A DNA stretch of 49,584 nucleotides from Deltaproteobacteria bacterium (GTDB lineage Bacteria; Myxococcota_A; UBA9160; JAFDDA01), in the NCBI GenBank assembly GCA_019311105.1, contig JAFDDA010000006.1, forward strand, positions 1-49,584, in the 5' to 3' direction. Of the stretch, positions 1-8,107 are shown piece by piece (position 1 is the first letter of the stretch; the number at the start of each line of letters is the position of its first letter). The notes under the pieces are model-generated. The model was not told the DNA's origin and did no database searches. It saw only the letters and a program-made list of their open reading frames with translations. Position numbers and translations under genes: made by a program.

Positions 1-413
1 TCGCCCCGCCACAGGGCGCGCACGGCTTCGACCGTCTCCTCGAGCCGGGCCACGCGTTCGGCGCCGCTGCCATAAGCGAGCCCGAAGCGCCGGTCGCTCT
101 TCTGGGCGCCAGCCGTGATGGCGAAACGAAAACGCGGGCCGTGGATCCGCTGCGCCGTTGCCGCAGCCTGGGCGAGCCGCGCCGCGTTCCAGTGGTGCGG
201 CAGTCGCAGGGAGGTGATTGCGATGCGTTCGGTTTCGCCGAGCAGCGCGAGGGTCGTGGTCCACCCATCGAGCACCTCGGGGCTCCGCCCGATCATGGAG
301 ACGTCGCCGTCGACGTGAGCCACCTCGTAGCCGAGCGCTTCGGCGTGGCGCACGAGTTCGAGCAGGTCTTCGAACCGGTGGGTGTGGGCGCCGAGCGCGC
401 AGCCGAGCCTCAC
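1..413 (-). CDS. LLM-class flavin-dependent oxidoreductase, N-terminal part (runs off left edge)
   Basis: Translating the minus strand from 413 gives an open frame of 137 codons to the window edge. It starts MRLGCALGAHTHRFEDLLEL and continues with HAEALGYEVAHVDGD and LRLPHHWNAARLAQAAAT. This is the first part of a bacterial luciferase-like (LLM) F420- or FMN-dependent TIM barrel: beta-1, a helix carrying the AEALGY motif, and the typical segment in which the family collects source and time parameters. The start is a GTG only 9 bases after the stop of the NUDIX gene, and the frame is closed upstream by that same TAA, so no earlier start is possible. It is probably the third gene of an nth-nudix-LLM operon. 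The substrate cannot be told from the sequence. Confidence 0.72.
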   Translation of the reverse strand, partial: MRLGCALGAHTHRFEDLLELVRHAEALGYEVAHVDGDVSMIGRSPEVLDGWTTTLALLGETERIAITSLRLPHHWNAARLAQAAATAQRIHGPRFRFAITAGAQKSDRRFGLAYGSGAERVARLEETVEAVRALWRG

Positions 414-422
414 GGTGCGGCG

Positions 423-977
423 TTACCCATCGCTGCCGCCGAGCCGCCCCGTTTGGCGGGCAGCGTGAAGCAAGGCCAGGGCCGACTTCCCATCGCGGAT
501 GCGGCCGTCGAAGACCATGGCGAGGGCTTCGTCGAAAGCCGTCGGGACGACTTCGATCAGCTCATCGGGTTCGAGGCGCTGGCCCACCTCTTCGAGATCG
601 AAGGCCGCGAAGAGGTGAATCACTTCGTCGGTGAAGCCAGGCGTGGTGAGGACGCTTCCGAGCCTCTCGATGCGCCCGGCTCTCTTGCCGGTCTCCTCTT
701 CGAGCTCGCGCGCGGCGCAGTGCTCGGGCGCCTCGCCCGGGTCGAGCTTGCCCGCCGGGATCTCCCACAAGAACCCGCCCGCGGCGAAGCGGTACTGATG
801 GATCAGCAACACCTCGTCGGGGCCCGTGAAGGGGACGATCGCCGACGCGCCGGGGTGTCGGATGATCTCGAGTTCGAGGTCGCGGCCGCCCGGCAGCTCG
901 AGGTCAGCCATGCTGACCTTCACCACCTTGCCGTCGTAGACGATGCGCTCGCCCTTGTGGCGGACCCCGTCACTCAC
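423..977 (-). CDS. NUDIX hydrolase, ADP-ribose pyrophosphatase type
   Basis: A protein of 184 residues from a GTG at 977. The frame is open further upstream, but that part lies inside nth and is low-complexity Arg/Pro sequence, so it is not used. The complete Nudix box is visible: G76, E82, then RELEEETG at 90-97. It is preceded by VLLIHQYRFAAGGFLWEIPAGKLDPGE-type sequence, typical of the NudF/ADP-ribose pyrophosphatase subfamily, which hydrolyses ADP-ribose to AMP and ribose 5-phosphate with Mg2+ bound by the box glutamates. The start is 16 bases after the nth stop and the stop is 9 bases before the LLM gene, so co-transcription is likely. Family assignment is secure; the exact nucleotide substrate is inference. 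Confidence 0.85.
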   Translation of the reverse strand: MSDGVRHKGERIVYDGKVVKVSMADLELPGGRDLELEIIRHPGASAIVPFTGPDEVLLIHQYRFAAGGFLWEIPAGKLDPGEAPEHCAARELEEETGKRAGRIERLGSVLTTPGFTDEVIHLFAAFDLEEVGQRLEPDELIEVVPTAFDEALAMVFDGRIRDGKSALALLHAARQTGRLGGSDG

Positions 978-993
978 ACCCGGTCGCCGCCGT

Positions 994-1716
994 TCATCCG
1001 CGCCGCCCGCCCGGCGGCCCGGCCGGCTTCTTGCGCGAAACCTTCGTTTTCTTGCTCGCCCGGGCGGCCGCGGAGTCGGGCCACGGGCAATCGCTTCGCA
1101 GCGGGCAGCGTTCGCACTGGGGCTTTCGTGCATCGCAGCACTGACGTCCGTGGTGAATCACCCGGTGCGAGAACCACGTCCAGTCCTTTTGGGGAATGAG
1201 CTCCATCAGGTCGCGTTCGATCTTGACCGGATCGTCGTTGCGCGTGAGGCCGAGGCGCGTGTTGATGCGCTTCATGTGGGTGTCGACCGTGAGGCCGGGG
1301 ATGTCGAAGGCGTTGCCGAGCACCACGTTCGCCGTCTTGCGTGCGGCGCCTCGCAGGGTCGTCAGCTCCTCGAGGGTGCGCGGCACCTCGCCCCCGAACT
1401 TTTCGACGATGTCCGTCGAGGTGTTGATGAGCGACTTCGTCTTCTGCCGGAAGAAGCCCGTCGAACGAATCAGCGCTTCGAGTTCTTCGGTCTCGGCCTG
1501 CCTCATGGTCTTGGCGTCGGGAAACCGCGCAAACAGCGCCGGCGTCACCGAGTTGACCATCTTGTCCGTGCACTGGGCCGAGAGGATGGTCGCGATCAGC
1601 AACTGGAAGGGCGTCTCGTAGCGGAGCGCGCAGTCGGCGTCGGGGTACGCCTTCGCGAGCTTGCGATGGATGCGCAGGGCGCGCTTCTTGCGATCCGCCT
1701 GACTTTCACGGGGCAT
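994..1716 (-). CDS. nth: Endonuclease III (DNA glycosylase/AP lyase)
   Basis: A protein of 240 residues if it starts at the ATG at 1716 (MPRESQADRKKRALRI); nine further codons lie upstream. Endonuclease III removes oxidised pyrimidines and cuts the abasic site by beta-elimination. The catalytic lysine is K127 (in RKTANVVLGNAF) and the catalytic aspartate D145 (TVDTHMKRINTR). The iron-sulfur loop C-x6-C-x2-C-x5-C is intact at C194, C201, C204 and C210. The helix-hairpin-helix turn just before the catalytic lysine reads LRGAARKTA rather than the usual LPGVGRKTA, so the second turn glycine is an alanine. A basic C-terminal tail (ASKKTKVSRKK) extends past the cluster. It is transcribed divergently from the alpha/beta hydrolase gene. 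Confidence 0.93.
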   Translation of the reverse strand: MPRESQADRKKRALRIHRKLAKAYPDADCALRYETPFQLLIATILSAQCTDKMVNSVTPALFARFPDAKTMRQAETEELEALIRSTGFFRQKTKSLINTSTDIVEKFGGEVPRTLEELTTLRGAARKTANVVLGNAFDIPGLTVDTHMKRINTRLGLTRNDDPVKIERDLMELIPQKDWTWFSHRVIHHGRQCCDARKPQCERCPLRSDCPWPDSAAARASKKTKVSRKKPAGPPGGRRG

Positions 1717-1790
1717 GGCGACGCAGGGTAGCCCGCGTCGCATGGTTCCGCGGGGTAGCCTCGGTGCTCGAACGAGGGCAATCTCCCGCC

Positions 1791-2417
1791 ATGGGAATCT
1801 CCGAAGAGCGCTCCGTTCCGATCCCGACCTCGGATGGGCTGGCCCTCGAGGGCCTCTACGTGGCCGTGTCGGGCGTCGAGGTGGGCGGCGCGGTCGTCGC
1901 CCCGCCCCACCCCCTCTACGGCGGAAACATGGATTTGCCCGTCCTGAACGAGCTGGCCCACGCCTGCGACCGCGCGGGCATCGCGACCCTGCGCTTCAAC
2001 TGGCGCGGCGTCGGTGCCAGCGCGGGCACGCCGAGTGGGGAGGCCGGCGACGCCGACCTCGACTACGGAGCGAGCCTCGAACAGATCGCCGAGACCGTGC
2101 CGGGCCCGCTCGTGGCCTGTGGCTACTCCTTCGGCGCGGCCACCGCCGTGCGTTGTGCGGCGCGCGAGCCGCGGATCACACGTCGGGTGCTCGTGGCGCC
2201 CCCGCCCTCGCTGCTCGACCTCGACGCCCTCGAGCGCTTCCCGGGGAAGACCCTCATCTTGACCGGCGAGAACGACGACCTCGCACCGGCCGACGCCCTC
2301 GCGGCCTTGGCCGCGGAGAACGATCGCATCGAGTTCGCACTCGTCCCCGAGGCCGATCACTTCTTCGCCTTCGGGCTCGCCGAGATCGGCAAGCAGGCGC
2401 TGCGCTTCCTGGGGTAG
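1791..2417 (+). CDS. Alpha/beta hydrolase (dienelactone hydrolase-like)
   Basis: A protein of 208 residues from the ATG at 1791. The fold markers are all there. The strand and turn APPHPLYGGNMD (around 37-48) lead into the oxyanion region, FNWRGVGASAG (69-79) follows, and the nucleophile elbow GYSFGA has the serine at 113. An acidic residue in TGENDDLAP (D162 or D163) and H190 in PEADHFFAF complete a Ser-Asp-His triad. The small, cap-less form and the PHPLYGGNM motif match the cytosolic alpha/beta hydrolases related to YqiA/KANL3-like proteins. No signal peptide is visible. Its stop lies four bases from the stop of the convergent histidine kinase gene. The natural ester or lactone substrate is unknown. 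Confidence 0.82.
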   Translation: MGISEERSVPIPTSDGLALEGLYVAVSGVEVGGAVVAPPHPLYGGNMDLPVLNELAHACDRAGIATLRFNWRGVGASAGTPSGEAGDADLDYGASLEQIAETVPGPLVACGYSFGAATAVRCAAREPRITRRVLVAPPPSLLDLDALERFPGKTLILTGENDDLAPADALAALAAENDRIEFALVPEADHFFAFGLAEIGKQALRFLG

Positions 2418-2421
2418 GGGC

Positions 2422-3606
2422 CTAGGCCCGTCTGGGCCAGGCGAGTGCGATGCGGGTGCCGCCGCCGGGCCGCGCTTCGACGGCGATGCTCCCGCCCGAC
2501 TCGATCACCATGCGGCGCGCGATGGCGAGGCCGAGGCCGCCGGGGCGATCGCGTTTGGTCGAGAAGAACGGTTCGAAGACGCGGTCGCGCAACTCGGGCG
2601 GGATTCCCGGGCCCTCGTCGTCGCAGGCGATGCGCGTGGCCCCCTCCGCCTCGACGGCGACGAGCCGAACGTGCCCACCCTCCGGCGTGGCGTCGAGCGC
2701 GTTCAGGGCGAGGTTCAGCACGACCTGATGGAGTGCATCGCTGTTCATCGGGACCATGGCCGGCGCGGAGGCTTCGACCGCGAGGGTCACGCCGCGCTCT
2801 TGCGCGCGGTGGGTGAGCAAGCGCGCCACGGATTCGAGGACGGGCTCGGGCTCGACGCCCGCCCCCGCCCCCGCCGCGCTGCTCTCGGGCCTCGCCTGCT
2901 CGAGTACGACCTCGAGCAGGCGTTCGATTCGGCGGACCTCCTCGCCCACGACCTCGAGAAACTGCGTGCGGAATTCGGGATCGTCCGCCCGATCGGGGAG
3001 GAGCTGCATGAAGGTCTTCACCGCGACGAGCGGGTTGCGGACCTCGTGGACGATCTCGGAGACGAGCTCACCGAGTGAGGCGAGGGCGTCGAGTCGGCGG
3101 GTTTCTTCGCCGAGTGCCGCTAGCCGCGCGGCGGCCCGGGCGGCTTGAAGTGGGGGAGCGAGCCGTGCCGCGGCAGCGCCGAGTGCTGCGAGGGTCGCCG
3201 GCCGGACCCCGCCCGGCGGGTCGAGTGGGCCTCCTGCGAGCAGGACCGGCGCGCCGTCTTCGCCGAGGCTCGCCGCTGCAGAGAAGCCGGCCCGCGCCGC
3301 ACGCTCGCCCAACTCGGCCGGGAAGCCAGGCGCGCCGAGATCCGCAGGCCGGTGGAGCCGCTCCACGGCATCGATCAGCTCCGGGTCGGGCTCGTGGGGC
3401 CCGGTCGCCTCGGCGCTGGCCGCCAGGGTGAACGCGCTCCCGTCCGCACGTTTCCCGAAAGCCGCAACGCGGGGGCAGCCCGACGCCTGCGCGAGCCGCA
3501 TGACGGCCTGGCCGAGGACGGCCTGGACATCGGGCTCCGGGTCGCCGTGGGCGACGGCGCCGCGTACGCCCGAGGTCGCGAGGGGTCGTGTATGGGGCTC
3601 AGCCAC
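2422..3606 (-). CDS. Soluble sensor histidine kinase
   Basis: A protein of 394 residues with a GTG start at 3606 (the frame is closed just upstream; a start up to about 35 codons later cannot be excluded). There is no membrane segment. Residues about 25-150 form an Ala-rich, GAF-like input region. The dimerisation/phosphoacceptor helix follows, with SEIVHEVRNPLVAVKTF and the phosphorylated histidine at 187. The ATPase domain has an N-box (LNLALNALDATP), a G1 box (DDEGPGIP), an F-box (FEPFFSTK) and a G2 box (GGLGLAIARRM). It autophosphorylates on His and passes the phosphate to a response regulator. None is adjacent, but the NtrC-type regulator at 8971-10449 is a possible partner. It is divergent from the HAD phosphatase gene, and a tandem repeat lies between them. 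Confidence 0.9.
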   Translation of the reverse strand: MAEPHTRPLATSGVRGAVAHGDPEPDVQAVLGQAVMRLAQASGCPRVAAFGKRADGSAFTLAASAEATGPHEPDPELIDAVERLHRPADLGAPGFPAELGERAARAGFSAAASLGEDGAPVLLAGGPLDPPGGVRPATLAALGAAAARLAPPLQAARAAARLAALGEETRRLDALASLGELVSEIVHEVRNPLVAVKTFMQLLPDRADDPEFRTQFLEVVGEEVRRIERLLEVVLEQARPESSAAGAGAGVEPEPVLESVARLLTHRAQERGVTLAVEASAPAMVPMNSDALHQVVLNLALNALDATPEGGHVRLVAVEAEGATRIACDDEGPGIPPELRDRVFEPFFSTKRDRPGGLGLAIARRMVIESGGSIAVEARPGGGTRIALAWPRRA

Positions 3607-3635
3607 GCCCGGTTGCTAACGCCTTGGCCCCGAGC

Positions 3636-3681
3636 GTGTCAAACGGTTGCGCCCAAGGGTGTCAAACGGTTGCGCCCGAGG
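3636..3681. repeat. Tandem 23-bp direct repeat in a divergent promoter region
   Basis: Two abutting copies of a 23-base unit, 3636-3658 and 3659-3681, differ at one position. The shared run gtgtcaaacggttgcgccc appears twice. The pair lies between the divergent kinase and HAD genes. The end of the second copy (gagg) serves as the Shine-Dalgarno for the GTG at 3689. It could be a pair of regulator-binding sites on one face of the helix (about two turns apart) or a simple slippage duplication. Confidence 0.75.
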
Positions 3682-3688
3682 CCATGCC

Positions 3689-4366
3689 GTGGTCGACTCC
3701 GGCACCGTGCCTCTCTACGAATGTCTGCTCTTCGATCTCGACGGCGTGATCGCCGACTCGCGCTATGCGATCACTCGTTCGATCAATCACGCGCTCGAGA
3801 CCCACGGCTTGCCCACCCGCCCCGAGCGTGAACTCGAGCGCTACATCGGGCCTCCGCTGCTCGAAGCCTTCGGCGAACTCCTCGCCGCCGACGGCGCCGA
3901 CCCGGGCCTCGCCGCGGCCTGCGTCACCGCCTATCGCGAGCGCTACGAGGTGGCCTGCCTCGTCGAGACGCTCGCCTACCCCGGCGTCGATCGCGTGGTC
4001 GAGCGCCTGGCGGCGAGAATGCCGTTGGCCGTCGCCACGTCGAAGCCCACGCGTTTCGCCGAGCCTATCCTCGAGGAGCTCGGGCTGCGCGGCTCGTTCC
4101 GTGTCGTCGTGGGCCCCGACCTCACCGCCACGAAGGAAGCGAAGACCGAAACCGTCGCCCGCGCACTCGAAGCCATGGGTCAGCCGGCCTCGGCCGCGAT
4201 CGTCGGTGACCGTCACCATGACATCGATGCGGGCCGGGCGAACGAGATCGCCACGGTGGGTGTGACCTGGGGCTTTGGCTCCCGGGAAGAACTCGAGGCG
4301 GCGGACGCGGACGTGGTCTTGGATTCGCCCGAGGCATTGCTCGAGCACGTCGACGGGGCGCGCTAG
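3689..4366 (+). CDS. HAD-family phosphatase (phosphoglycolate phosphatase-like)
   Basis: A protein of 225 residues from the GTG at 3689, chosen because gagg sits eight bases upstream; a GTG at 3707 is the main alternative. Motif I is LLFDLDGV (D16 and D18, nucleophile and acid/base). The helical cap region follows (SRYAITRSINHALETHGL, then YIGPPLLEAF). Motif II is the threonine/serine in AVATSKP, motif III the lysine of ATKEAKTET, and motif IV GDRHHDIDAG. This is the full set for a C1-capped HAD phosphatase such as Gph or PpaX, acting on 2-phosphoglycolate or another small phosphate ester. The stop codon shares bases with the stop of the convergent PBP1A gene (a CTAG read on both strands). 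Confidence 0.87.
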   Translation: MVDSGTVPLYECLLFDLDGVIADSRYAITRSINHALETHGLPTRPERELERYIGPPLLEAFGELLAADGADPGLAAACVTAYRERYEVACLVETLAYPGVDRVVERLAARMPLAVATSKPTRFAEPILEELGLRGSFRVVVGPDLTATKEAKTETVARALEAMGQPASAAIVGDRHHDIDAGRANEIATVGVTWGFGSREELEAADADVVLDSPEALLEHVDGAR

Positions 4367-6963
4367 AACTCGTCGAGTCGCAGCAGCCGCCCGCCCTCGC
4401 GGCCCCGCGAGGCTTGCTTCGCGGTCTGGGTCGGCTCGGTGCCCTCTGCGAAGCCCTGGAGATAGGCGTCCTTCGACCCGGCGGCGGCGAGCAGCCCCGT
4501 CGCTGGGTCGACCCGGGTGAAGACGATCCCGCTCGGGACGGCGAAGTCGCGGTTCGGATGTTCCTTGAGTGCGTGCTTCATGTAGTCGCGCCAGATGGGA
4601 AGCGCGGTGCGGCCGCCGGTCTCTCCCTTGCCGAGCACGCGCTTCTCGTCGTAGCCCACCCACACGCCCGTCACGACGTCGGGCGAGAACCCGATGAACC
4701 AGGCATCGCCGCCGAAGTTCGTCGTGCCGGTCTTGCCGCCGACCTTCCGGCCGAGCTCGCGAGCGCCGCGGCCCGTGCCCTTGGGGTCGAAGACCGCGGC
4801 CCGCAGCAAGTCCGAGGCGAGGTAGGCGAGCTGCGGCGAGATCACACGGGTGCGATGCGCGGGCCCATTGCCCTCTTCGCCGGGTGCGCCGGCTTCGAGT
4901 CGTTTCACGATCTGCGCGAGTTCGGCGTCTTCGGGTGCCTGGTGCTTGGGCCGCCACTCCTCCACCTCGGGCACGGTGCCGAGGATCTGGGTCCCGAGGA
5001 TCGCCTCGCCCTCGCGGTCGTGGACGGCCGTGATGAAGGTGGGCAGCACCTGTTCGCCGCCCGACGCGAACACCGCGTAGGCCCGGGTCATCTCGAGCAG
5101 CGTCACGCTCGAGGAGCCGAGGGCCAGGGAGAGATCGCGCGCCAGCGGTGATTCGATGCCCACGCGGCGGGCGAACTCGATCACGTTGTTGGTGCGCAGG
5201 TCGCGGAAGAGGTGGATCGTCGCATTGTTGACCGAGCGTGCGAGCGCGGTCCGCATGGGCAGCCGGCCGAGGAACTTGCGGCTGTAGTTCTGGGGCCGCC
5301 ACACGAAGCCCGAGTCGGGGTCTTCGTACACGACGGGACGATCCACCAGGATGGAGGCCGGCGTGTAATCGCGCTCCAGGGCGGCCGCGTAGATGAGCGG
5401 CTTGAACGCCGAGCCGGCCTGCCGGCGCGCCTGGGTCGCCCGGTCGAACTCGCTGCGTCGGTAGTCGTAGCCCCCGACCAGTGCGCGTACGTCGCCCGTC
5501 TTGATGTCGAAGGAGAGCAACGCACCCTCGGCCAGGGGCGACTGGTTGAGTTCGGCGTAGAGCACTCGGCCCGGCGCCGCAGCGCCATCCAGGTCAGCGT
5601 CGTCGGCCAGGATCCGGAACGACGCCGCCTGCCCGACCTGGAAGATCTGTTCGATCGCGCGCATCGAGTGCGCGCGCTTGCTCGGGTCGGGCTTTCGCGC
5701 CCAACGCACGTCGGCGAGCCGCACCGTGGCCTCGACCTCCGGGGCGAAGGCGACCCGCGCCGTCTTTTCCTTCGGGTTCACCGCGAGCACGACACCCCGC
5801 AGCGGCGTGTCCGTCGGGATGGCCACGGGCTCGGGTTCGCTGGGCGGCTCGGGCGTCATGGCGGCGAGGGCTTCGGCGACCTCGGGGTCGTCCTCGATCG
5901 GCGCCTCGACCGTGGCGACGAGCTCGTTCAGCTTGCCGAGTTCGATGATCGCGTCGCCCAGCATTTCGACGGCGAGCGTGCTCTCCGGCCCGCGCCAACC
6001 CTGACGTCGGTCGAGCTGTTCGAGGCCGCCGCGGATCGCCTGGGTCGCCTCGCGTTGGAGATCGAGGTCGAGAGTCGTCGTGACCGTGATCCCGCCGCGC
6101 AGCACGAGCTCGCTGCCGATGGTGTCGTAGAGCCGTCGCCGCACTTCCTCGACGAAGTACGCGGCGCCCCGTGCGTCGACGCGGTCTTCGGGTGCCTTCA
6201 GCTCGGGCGGGCTCTCGAGCTCCGAGCGGAACGTCTCTTCGTCGATGAAGCCCTCGACCCGCATGCGTTGCAGCACATAGCGGCGGCGTCGCTCGGCCGC
6301 GCGCGGATTCGACGTGGGCGAATAGTCCGACGGTCGCTGAGGCAGGCCGGCCAGCAGCGCCGACTCCGAGACCCCGAGCTCCGAGGCCGGCTTCCCGAAG
6401 TAGGTGCGCGCGGCCTCTTCGATCCCCCACGCGCCCTGCCCGAAGTAGATCTGGTTCAGATAGAGATAGAGGATGTCTTCCTTCGAGAGCTGCTGCTCGA
6501 GGCGCCGTGCGAGAATCAGCTCCTTGATCTTGCGCTGGATCTTCCGCTCGGGCGTGAGCAACAGGCCCTTCACCGTCTGTTGGGTGATGGTGCTGCCGCC
6601 CTGCTTCACCTCGCCGCCCGCGGCCAGGTTGACCCAGGCTGCGCGCAGGATGCCCATGTAGTCGATGCCTTCGTGCTCGAAGAACGAGGCGTCTTCGCCC
6701 GCGACGAAGGCCAGCACGGTGTGGCGCGGCACGTCCTCGTAGGCGACGAGCCGGCGCCGCTCGTCGTAGAACTCGCCGATCAGGCGGCCCTTGCGATCGA
6801 GCACGAGGCTCGTGAGCGGCGGGTGGTATTCCGCGACGCTTTCCATCTCGGGGAGGTCGCGCAGCAGCGTGAAATACACGACGCCGAGGCCGACGGCCCC
6901 GCCGACGATGGCAACCACGAGCAGTGTCAGGAGGATCCGGATCCCGCGGGATCGGCTGGGCAT
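4363..6963 (-). CDS. mrcA: Penicillin-binding protein 1A (bifunctional glycosyltransferase/transpeptidase)
   Basis: A protein of 866 residues that polymerises lipid II and cross-links peptidoglycan in the periplasm. A short basic cytoplasmic tail and one membrane helix (about 8-32) anchor it. The GT51 domain shows the catalytic glutamate in GEDASFFEHEGID (E90) and QGGSTITQQTVK (121-132). An inserted OB-like segment (about 330-470) separates it from the transpeptidase. The transpeptidase has SAFK (S518, acyl-enzyme serine, and K521), SVN (577-579) and KTGT (744-747). Length and order match PBP1A (ponA/mrcA) rather than PBP1B or PBP1C. The gene stands alone on the minus strand, overlaps the HAD stop by four bases at its 3' end, and has a tandem repeat array upstream. 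Confidence 0.93.
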   Translation of the reverse strand: MPSRSRGIRILLTLLVVAIVGGAVGLGVVYFTLLRDLPEMESVAEYHPPLTSLVLDRKGRLIGEFYDERRRLVAYEDVPRHTVLAFVAGEDASFFEHEGIDYMGILRAAWVNLAAGGEVKQGGSTITQQTVKGLLLTPERKIQRKIKELILARRLEQQLSKEDILYLYLNQIYFGQGAWGIEEAARTYFGKPASELGVSESALLAGLPQRPSDYSPTSNPRAAERRRRYVLQRMRVEGFIDEETFRSELESPPELKAPEDRVDARGAAYFVEEVRRRLYDTIGSELVLRGGITVTTTLDLDLQREATQAIRGGLEQLDRRQGWRGPESTLAVEMLGDAIIELGKLNELVATVEAPIEDDPEVAEALAAMTPEPPSEPEPVAIPTDTPLRGVVLAVNPKEKTARVAFAPEVEATVRLADVRWARKPDPSKRAHSMRAIEQIFQVGQAASFRILADDADLDGAAAPGRVLYAELNQSPLAEGALLSFDIKTGDVRALVGGYDYRRSEFDRATQARRQAGSAFKPLIYAAALERDYTPASILVDRPVVYEDPDSGFVWRPQNYSRKFLGRLPMRTALARSVNNATIHLFRDLRTNNVIEFARRVGIESPLARDLSLALGSSSVTLLEMTRAYAVFASGGEQVLPTFITAVHDREGEAILGTQILGTVPEVEEWRPKHQAPEDAELAQIVKRLEAGAPGEEGNGPAHRTRVISPQLAYLASDLLRAAVFDPKGTGRGARELGRKVGGKTGTTNFGGDAWFIGFSPDVVTGVWVGYDEKRVLGKGETGGRTALPIWRDYMKHALKEHPNRDFAVPSGIVFTRVDPATGLLAAAGSKDAYLQGFAEGTEPTQTAKQASRGREGGRLLRLDEF

Positions 6964-6967
6964 GGGC

Positions 6968-7076
6968 GCTCCGCTGGGACTCGGGCCGTTGCCGATGCCC
7001 CGTCTCCGCTGGGACTTCGACGCCTACCGATGCCCCGTGTCCGCTGGGGCTCGACCGTAGCCGACGCCCCGTCGGG
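6968..7076. repeat. Degenerate 34-35 bp tandem repeat in the PBP1A/gshB divergent region
   Basis: Copies begin at 6994 and 7029, each starting with gatgccccgt and containing tccgctggg. A partial leading copy covers 6968-6993 and a partial trailing copy (gacgccccgt) starts at 7063. The array fills most of the space between the divergent PBP1A and glutathione synthetase starts. The degeneracy suggests an old slippage expansion; a regulatory role is possible but nothing in the sequence proves it. Confidence 0.7.
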
Positions 7077-7135
7077 TGCGCTACTCGTGGGCGCGGCTCC
7101 CAACCTATTGCCCGGCGCCCCAGGAGGATCCCGCC

Positions 7136-8092
7136 ATGGCCTCCCCCCTCACGATGGCCTTCGTGATGGACCCCATCGAAGGCATCGACATCGAGAAGGA
7201 CACGACCTTCCTGCTCATGTGGGAGGCCCAGGAACGCGGCCACCGCGTGCTCTACGTCGACCCGGCCGACCTCGGCGTGGCGGATCGCCGGGCTGCGGCA
7301 CGGGCCTGGCCCGTGACCCTGCGCCGCGAGGTCGGCCGCCACGTGGAGCGCGGCCCGGCCCTGAACCTGGTCCTGGACGACGACGTCGATGTCGCGTGGC
7401 AGCGCAAAGACCCGCCCGTCGATGCCGACTTCGTGACCGCGACCCAGATCCTGGGCCTCTGCGGCCGCACGGTCGTCCTGAACCGGCCGGCGGCCATCCT
7501 CGCCCACAACGAGAAGCTCTTCGCCCTGGAGTTCCCCGAGCTCATGGCCGAGACCGCGGTGACGCGCAGCATCCCCGAGCTCGTCGACTTCATGGCGAAG
7601 CTCGGCGGCGAGATGATCGTGAAGCCCCTCGACGGCAAGGGCGGTGAGGGCATCTTCCACGTCGCCACCGGCGACCGGAACCTCTACTCCATCCTCGAGA
7701 CCGCCACCCAGTTCGGCACACGCTGGACCATGGCCCAGCGCTACCTCCCCGCCGTGCGCGAGGGCGACAAGCGAATCCTGCTACTGGACGGCGAGCCCCT
7801 GGGCGCCCTCCTCCGCATCCCCGCCGAAGGCGAAACCCGCTCCAATCTCCACGTAGGCGGAACCCCCGTCCAGGTCCCCCTCGACGAAGCCGACCGAACC
7901 ATCGTCGAAGCCCTAGCCCCGACCCTGAAAGCCGAGGGCCTCTTCTTCGTAGGAATCGACGTAATCGGCGGCTGTCTCACAGAAATCAACCTGACCAGCC
8001 CCACCGGCCTACAAGAAATCAACACCCTCGAGGGTCAACAGCTAGAGGTCCAGGTCATCGACGCAGCGGAGCGCCACGCAGCCAACCGGTAG
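7136..8092 (+). CDS. gshB: Glutathione synthetase (ATP-grasp)
   Basis: A protein of 318 residues from the ATG at 7136, with a strong aggagg Shine-Dalgarno nine bases upstream. It ligates gamma-glutamylcysteine and glycine using ATP. The N-terminal domain begins MAFVMDPIEGIDIEKDTTF as in proteobacterial GshB, followed by the conserved RKDPPVD (90-96). The ATP-grasp domain holds VKPLDGKGGEGIF (162-174) and, near the C-terminus, TEINLTSPTGLQEI, which carries Mg2+ and product-site residues. Codon use is odd. From about position 7770 to the end roughly 23 of 103 codons end in A (GTA, GGA, CTA, ACA), against about 5 of 215 before that point, counted by eye. The protein sequence itself looks normal throughout. 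Confidence 0.93.
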   Translation: MASPLTMAFVMDPIEGIDIEKDTTFLLMWEAQERGHRVLYVDPADLGVADRRAAARAWPVTLRREVGRHVERGPALNLVLDDDVDVAWQRKDPPVDADFVTATQILGLCGRTVVLNRPAAILAHNEKLFALEFPELMAETAVTRSIPELVDFMAKLGGEMIVKPLDGKGGEGIFHVATGDRNLYSILETATQFGTRWTMAQRYLPAVREGDKRILLLDGEPLGALLRIPAEGETRSNLHVGGTPVQVPLDEADRTIVEALAPTLKAEGLFFVGIDVIGGCLTEINLTSPTGLQEINTLEGQQLEVQVIDAAERHAANR

Positions 8093-8107
8093 CCAGTCCG
8101 CCGAGGA

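Noticed and set aside
5212..7647. Long plus-strand open frame (811 codons) across the PBP1A gene
   Set aside because: It is antisense to a gene with complete catalytic motifs; its product is low-complexity Arg/Glu/Val sequence typical of GC-rich antisense frames.
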